Below, piece by piece: positions 59,601-64,000 of a stretch of 64,000 nucleotides of DNA (its first letter is position 1; each line of letters starts with the position of its first letter). A program made the translations under genes and the position numbers. This stretch comes from Mya arenaria (lineage: Eukaryota > Mollusca > Bivalvia > Myida > Myidae), in the NCBI RefSeq assembly GCF_026914265.1, contig NC_069129.1, forward strand, positions 12,244,269-12,308,268, read 5' to 3'. The notes beneath the pieces were generated by a model, which was given only the letters and a program-made list of their open reading frames with translations, was not told the origin of the DNA and made no database searches.

Positions 59601-62600
59601 CTCCTTTAATTTGACAAAATTTTACAGTAAGGGAATAAAGCAAATAATATAATTGCAAGTTGATTTTTCATTTTGGGAGATGCCTAAAAAAAGCACTCGC
59701 AAAATTTTGCGAGTGCTCCTCAAAGTTAAATTCGAACCCTGAGTTGTGCATTCTCATTTTGCTTACGCTTTAATACGATGAGTTTACTCACTCTCAAAGT
59801 GAATTTACTTTTTATTATTAAGTTTTTGAGAGTGAGCCAAAGAGGCAAACAACATTTTGTTGTCACTTTTATGTTCCCATTCCAATTTCAATTGATCACT
59901 TTGAAAATTCCACAACACATCTATCCGAATTTTTCTGAACGAATCACTGTCATCTGTCTCTTTATGTCCTGAATAACTGAATTCAATTCAATAAACATGA
60001 ACACTTACCAAGTAGAATGACTGTTTGTACTCAAACAAACGCCGCCCTAATGGTCCAGACTGGTTATCAAACACAAGCATATCTTCCTAAACTGCTTTCG
60101 CAATTAGGATTTTAATAATAAATTTGTTCAAGCAGATCATTAAAATTTGATTTATTATGCCCCCTTTTGAAAAAAGTGGGGTATATTGTTTTGCACATGT
60201 CGGTCGGTCGGTCGGTCGGTCGGTCGGTCTGTCTGTCGGTCGGTCGGTCGGAATACCAAATGGTTTCCGATCAATAACTTGAGAACGCTTTGACCGAGGG
60301 ACCTCATACTTGGTATGTGTATTGGTCATCACCAGCAGATGAACCCTATTGATTTTGAGGTCAGTGGGTCAAAGGTCAAGGTCAGTGTGACCTTTACATG
60401 AAAAACGGTTTCCGATCAATAACTTGAGAACGCTTTGACCCAGGAACCTCATACTTGGTAGGTGTATTGGTCATGACCAGCAGATGAACCCTATTGATTT
60501 TGAGGTCAGTGGGTCAAAGGTCAAGGTCAGTGTGACCTTAACATGAAAAACGGTTTCCGATCAATAACTTGAGAACGCTTTGACCCAGGGACCTCATACT
60601 AGGTAGGCTTATTGGTCATGACCAGCAGATGAACCCTATTGATTTTGAGGTCAGTGGGTCAAAGGTCAAGGTCAGTGTGACCTTTACATGAAAAACGGTT
60701 TCCGATCAATAACTTGAGAACGCTTTGACCCAGGAACCTCATACTTGGTAGGTGTATTGGTCATGACCAGCAGATGAACCCTATTGATTTTGAGGTCAGT
60801 GGGTCAAAGGTCAAGGTCAGTGTGACCTTAACATGAAAAACGGTTTCCGATCAATAACTTGAGAACGCTTTGACCCAGGGACCTCATACTAGGTAGGCTT
60901 ATTGGTCATGACCAGCAGATGAACCCTATTGATTTTGAGGTCAGTGGGTCAAAGGTCAAGGTCAGTGTGACTGTAAGCTGAAAAAAGGTTTTCTGATTGT
61001 CCATATTTTATTTTCTTATATAGTAGACAGTAGAAATTTATATGTCACTAAATGCATGAGTTGAAGTATCAGTTTTCAGTGAACATCTAGTTTAATTATG
61101 CCCCCCTTCGAAGCAGAGGGGTTATATAATTGCTTTGCACATGTCGGTCGGTCTGTTGGAAGACCAAAGCTTGTCCGAGTGATAACTCAAAAATTCCCGG
61201 ACCTATGGTCATCAAACTTGACATGAAGATTAGGTATGACCAGTAGATGACCTGCCTCATATGCATCCAATGACAAATCAGCTGTCATTTCAGTCCATGC
61301 ATATTTCATTCAATTGTCCAAATATTTCTGGCAACTTGGCGCTCAGGGGGCATAATGTTTGACAAACATCTCTTGTTTAGTCAAGACGTTATTTTGCAAT
61401 CGCCAAAATTGATTAACCCATTTCATTCTGAGACCCAGTTAGATATGATACCTTGAATATCTGGGCATTTTCCAATAACTGATAAGCCATCTGCCTTTTT
61501 ATGACCATTGTGTTGTATAAACACTAATAACTTCTTTATTATTGGTATAAGACCAAATAAAGATTACATATTTGGAAAGGAAATAAAAATATGCACATGT
61601 TTATGTAAGTTTTATTAGCAAATGATTTTAAATAAATTATTTTTTGCAAGTTAACCAGGTGATGATGAAAAAAAAAAACACCAAAAAATAAATATGCACA
61701 AATTGAAAGCAAAAAAAGCACACATAATTTTTTTCAAATGTCACATAATCCAATGTATGAAAGTTTCTAAATTAATCTGTCTTTAAAATGCAGAAAGAAT
61801 TATGCATATATTTCAAATCTATAAAAAGTTATAACAGTTTATATCATCCCATGTCCACTTCGGAGCAAATCGGGCGGGTGGATGTTCATCGCGATGTTGG
61901 TTGGAATAGCAGTTTGAATCCTCGACCAGTAAGGTCCAGAAGTCTTGCCCCCATAACAGTTTTATTGATAAATGACAGTAATGCAATATCCTGGCTTTCT
62001 TGGGTCATATTGTTCTTTAGGACCACCATTTTTTGTATTCCCACTTGGAAACCTTGGGGTGATCCTCTTTGTCATTCAATCATTCTAGAACTCCTCAAAA
62101 TCGTCATAAAAACTCCACCAAATAATGCAAATGTCATAGTTTGTGATTTCTATCGATGTTTTAATATGTCTTCTGTTTGTATCAAACAAATTCACATAAA
62201 CTTCGTCATTATAACCATCCCAATATCACTATCGTCACTGTGGTCGAGAGTCCTATCCATTTCAACCAAAATTTGCATCAAAATCGCAATAAAAAGCTTA
62301 AATTTAACTCGATTTTTGAGTTTTAAAATTATTTCTTCATTAAAATTTTCTGCGCATCTATCTGCGCATAACATCCGGTCATTCCGGAAAACGTATAAAC
62401 CGGAAACAATACAGTCAAAACGAAAGTAAATAAAGTGAAAGTTCAGTACGTCAAAAACTACACCTTTTGGTGTATCCCGCATGTAAAGGGTAACTACACC
62501 AAAAGGTGTATCCCGAATGAAATGGGTTAAAAGGCGAAAATTTATTTCACGTGCGAACGTTCTTCGGGCCACAAAGTAATAATCGAAAATCGGCCCGGGC

Positions 62601-63965
62601 CGCAAAACTGATAATCGCTGAGTCATGCAAATAATCACGAAATCCCTGTACAAATGTGTTACTATATATAGTAACATATGTATTAATCTATGATATGCAC
62701 ATGTATAGGAAGGCTCATATCTCTGGCTTTAATAATAGTTGGGTTACGCTCCTTGTTCGATTGAAAAATCAAGAACAGACGAGCATTGATAATTGTTCTG
62801 CGGCACTTTTGTTTACATTTTATTTTGGCTACAATGACTACAGCAATAAAATGTATATAGAGATTGAGAAAAATCAACGTTTAAATCAGCCTTTAACACT
62901 GCAAAGTGTAACTAAAGGTGTAAACAAATGATTTGATAAGTCATGTTGAACTGATGCAACCATAATTCGTCTTCTATATAAATAAATATAATTCTCCATT
63001 TCAGAGAAGATTCAGCACTATTTTGGTGAGAAGATCGCCCTGTATTTTGCCTTTCTGGGTTTCTACACAGTGGCCCTTATCCCTCCAGCTATATTGGGCG
63101 TGCTATACTGGATTACCTCATGGCAAAACCTCTACAGGTATGGATTATGTCACTTATGTGTATGTGAAAAGAATAGACTCATGTACCATTCTGTAATGTT
63201 AAAAATAGTTTAAGATAATTGACATGGGTATATGCACTAATTGGGATGTCATACCCACGATAGCGAATGTCATAAACCATGTGACGTAGAAGACGGAAAT
63301 CACGTGCCCAGGTCAGACGATTTAGGACGATCACAGTTTCAGATTTTTTAAAAATAAAAAATTAGGAATTTAAGTACCCACGAAAATGTAAATTTTTAGA
63401 AAACCACAAAATTTCATGCCAACGAATATAAATGATTTCACAGTACTGCAATAGGTAGAAAATCAGTGATATGATCATTCAGAAATGCCATAATATTTAA
63501 TAGTGCTGTTATGAATTGCACCAAATATATTTTTTTTAAATAATGTTTGGCCTAAATCCAGTGTTGTTAACAAAAGTGTATGAAATAATGAATGATAGCT
63601 ATTTTGACAAGCTACATGGACATTTAAAAAAGGTAAATTCTAACTTTCCATTTATATCTGAATCCAGGGAGGCGCTGTTTGCAGTGTTCAACTTAGTCTG
63701 GGCGACAATATTCCTGGAAGCATGGAAGCGTTACTGTGCCGAGCTTGCCTTTAAATGGGGCTGTATGGACTTTGTCTCCACCAACTCTGAAGAGCCCAGG
63801 GCAAACTACCACGGGCGAATGGGTAAAAACCCTGTGACAGGAAAACCTGAACCTGTTTTCCCGAAATCTCAACAGTATATGAGATTTTACGGCGTAACTG
63901 TGCCTGTCTTGTGCTTGTGTCTTACTGTAGCGTTCTATGCTATGCTGGGCTACTTCTGGCTTCAG
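50656..63965 (+). CDS. ANO10: Anoctamin-10-like (TMEM16K) protein, 5' part, six coding exons; runs off window
   Basis: TMEM16-family membrane protein; vertebrate ANO10 is an endomembrane (ER) lipid scramblase. Coding exons: 50656-50847 (exon starts at 50598), 56910-57045, 57500-57637, 58332-58448, 63005-63137, 63668-63965. All phases join, giving 338 codons, then a donor GTAAGA at 63966. The cytosolic N-terminal domain (1-205) carries ANO10-type blocks: [42 protein letters not shown] and [14 protein letters not shown]. Then [20 protein letters not shown] (TM1), [20 protein letters not shown] (TM2), EPRANYHG and a third helix ending [11 protein letters not shown]8 shares the TM1/TM2 pattern, but the N-terminal blocks favour ANO10. 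The Ca-binding helices and remaining TMs lie outside the window. Start: first ATG after the 5'-UTR acceptor, in frame. Confidence 0.88.
53158..53690. repeat. 17-bp minisatellite with 68-bp higher-order period
   Basis: Units of the form CTAGGTCCTAAAGTTGT/CATC repeat about 30 times. In the middle, a 4-unit block (AAATTCATC, AGGTCCTAAAGTTGTC, AGGTCTTAGAGTCATC, AGATCCTGAAGACTTC) recurs about every 68 bp, with three clear copies between 53300 and 53600. Lies in ANO10-like intron 1. Confidence 0.9.
54740..56460 (+). repeat. Degenerate tandem-core repeat split by a later insertion
   Basis: Diverged phrases recur on both sides of the element at 55129-56100: GTCA(C/T)TCATG(A/G)TGGGAT, GTGACCACCAT or GGTGGCCACAT, and CAAGGTCACTG or GAAGGTCACTC. 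Units are roughly 150-180 bp. This resembles the mollusc tandem-core elements found elsewhere in this window, but the ends could not be fixed. Confidence 0.45.
55129..56100. mobile_element. 972-bp non-autonomous hAT-like transposon with perfect 8-bp target duplication
   Basis: Ends CAGGGCTTCTAAAA (55129) and TTTTAGAAGCCCTG (to 56100) are perfect 14-bp inverted repeats. CTCTGCAC occurs immediately before (55121-55128) and after (56101-56108), an exact 8-bp target duplication as made by hAT transposases. Subterminal copies of a GGTCTGGAC/GGTCCGGACCG motif occur at each end. The interior has a long G-run at about 56018-56036 and no transposase frame. Inserted within an older tandem repeat in ANO10-like intron 1. 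Confidence 0.92.
58042..58200 (+). repeat. Interspersed repeat, family C copy 2
   Basis: Starts CAGTGGTCGAAATTAACACA and aligns to 43508-43683, with shared AGCCCTGCACTGGTAAAAT and GGATTCAGGCTTGTTCATT segments and scattered indels. In ANO10-like intron 3. Confidence 0.75.
58680..58821. mobile_element. 142-bp foldback MITE
   Basis: A 21-bp perfect inverted terminal repeat (GAGGTTAATACACAGCGTAG at the left). The inner GATAATTGGCCCGAGTGACT pairs imperfectly with the AATTTTCACTC/GAGCACGAGGGCC side, so most of the element is palindromic. TTTA flanks both ends (58676-58679 and 58822-58825), a possible 4-bp target duplication. In ANO10-like intron 4. Confidence 0.8.
58889..59741. mobile_element. 853-bp CAGGG-type element (hAT-like)
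   Basis: Ends CAGGGTTTGAATTTAGA (58889) and TTAAATTCGAACCCTG (to 59741) are inverted repeats with few mismatches. AGTTG flanks both sides, consistent with a 5-bp target duplication. Near each end are repeated GCGAGTG/ACTCGCAAAA motifs, inverted relative to each other, resembling subterminal transposase-binding clusters. No transposase frame. Confidence 0.75.
60156..61016 (+). mobile_element. Family B element with (GGTC)n and five 145-bp tandem units
   Basis: Starts ATTATGCCCCCTTTTG, then GCACATGTC and a (GGTC)n microsatellite (60198-60251). Five 145-bp units start at 60262, 60407, 60552, 60697 and 60842. Units alternate between two subtypes (CAGGAACCTCATACTTGGTA and CAGGGACCTCATACTAGGTA), giving a 290-bp higher-order repeat for units 2-5. 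Each unit contains AGGTCAGTGGGTCAAAGGTC. In ANO10-like intron 4. Confidence 0.9.
61096..61377 (+). mobile_element. Family B element, short copy with 3' hairpin end
   Basis: Repeats the start ATTATGCCCCCC, GCACATGTCGGTCGGTCTGT and GACCAAAGCTTGTCCGAGTG of the neighbouring copy, but has a single short core. Ends with ATGTTTG-A-CAAACAT (61355-61369) followed by CTCTTGTT, identical to the end of the copy at 23682. It may be the true 3' end of the whole 60156-61377 unit or a separate insertion. Confidence 0.65.
61788..62429 (+). other. Unexplained 213-codon open frame in ANO10-like intron 4
   Basis: Longest non-repetitive plus-strand frame outside known exons. It starts [10 protein letters not shown], has two hydrophobic stretches (near 68-85 and 137-150) and a basic C terminus, and stops within TAAATAAAG, so an AATAAA overlaps the stop. 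The opposite strand is also open for 161 codons at 62192-62677 and carries CCGGAA boxes. I recognise no family on either strand. It could be a real gene, a retrocopy remnant or chance. Confidence 0.2.
62458..62515. repeat. Pair of short hairpins differing by loop inversion
   Basis: CTACACC-TTTT-GGTGTATCCCG (62458-62479) and CTACACC-AAAA-GGTGTATCCCG (62494-62515) are direct copies whose 4-base loop is reverse-complemented, as if the hairpin had flipped in one copy. Confidence 0.85.
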
Positions 63966-64000
63966 GTAAGACCATGTATACTTTTTTCCAGACAAGTGTT

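Noticed and set aside
60198..60251. CRISPR-like or coding meaning for the repeated GGTC and 145-bp units
   Set aside because: Simple microsatellite and contiguous tandem units without spacers, in a eukaryotic intron.

Overview
Eukaryotic, intron-rich, AT-rich DNA from an animal nuclear genome. Gene content, short exons in long repeat-filled introns, and the repeat types (tRNA-derived SINE, CAGGG-type terminal-inverted-repeat elements, tandem-core elements ending in a hairpin plus CTCTTGTT) suggest a marine mollusc, most likely a bivalve. That assignment is inference; no species is claimed.

Four protein-coding genes are supported. (1) Minus strand, 14506 to 3488: a complete 15-exon gene for a VPS9D1-like protein (MIT-like N terminus, C-terminal VPS9 Rab5-type GEF domain). 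Every exon phase joins, giving 828 aa. (2) Plus strand, 14719 to 33910: a complete 25-exon ACIN1/Acinus gene (SAP domain, RS-rich middle, RRM, RSB motif; 1206 aa in my model). The two start codons are only 212 bp apart, head to head, across a segment rich in TTTCCG/CCGGAA boxes, so a shared bidirectional promoter is likely. (3) Minus strand, 46930 to 44996: a single-coding-exon leucine-rich-repeat type I membrane protein with a C-terminal class I PDZ-ligand-like end. (4) Plus strand, from 50656 to the right edge: the 5' half of an anoctamin-10 (ANO10/TMEM16K)-like gene, six coding exons, cut off by the window end.

Layout: 1-3.5 kb has no recognisable gene (probably includes the VPS9D1-like 3' UTR); 3.5-14.5 kb VPS9D1-like; 14.5-35.3 kb ACIN1 and its 3' UTR; 35.6-44.7 kb is a gene-free repeat zone (dead non-LTR retrotransposon, perfect 64-bp palindromic element with 9-bp target duplication, tandem-core element, two CAGGG elements); 45-47 kb LRR gene; 47.4-48.2 kb CTTGT-rich minisatellite; 48.2-50.6 kb no gene; 50.6-64 kb ANO10-like, whose introns hold a minisatellite, an intact-ended hAT-like element with perfect 8-bp target duplication, a foldback element and a 145-bp/290-bp tandem array.

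The genes do not form a pathway: endosomal Rab regulation, mRNA processing/splicing, an adhesion-type receptor and a scramblase/channel-family membrane protein are simply neighbours. No new biochemical system was found. The most unusual material is mobile-element architecture, decayed exon copies inside the last VPS9D1-like intron, an inverted/tandem 45-bp array in an ACIN1 intron, and one 213-codon unexplained open frame in an ANO10 intron. Splice models were assembled by hand from GT/AG sites and phase; no transcript evidence was available.
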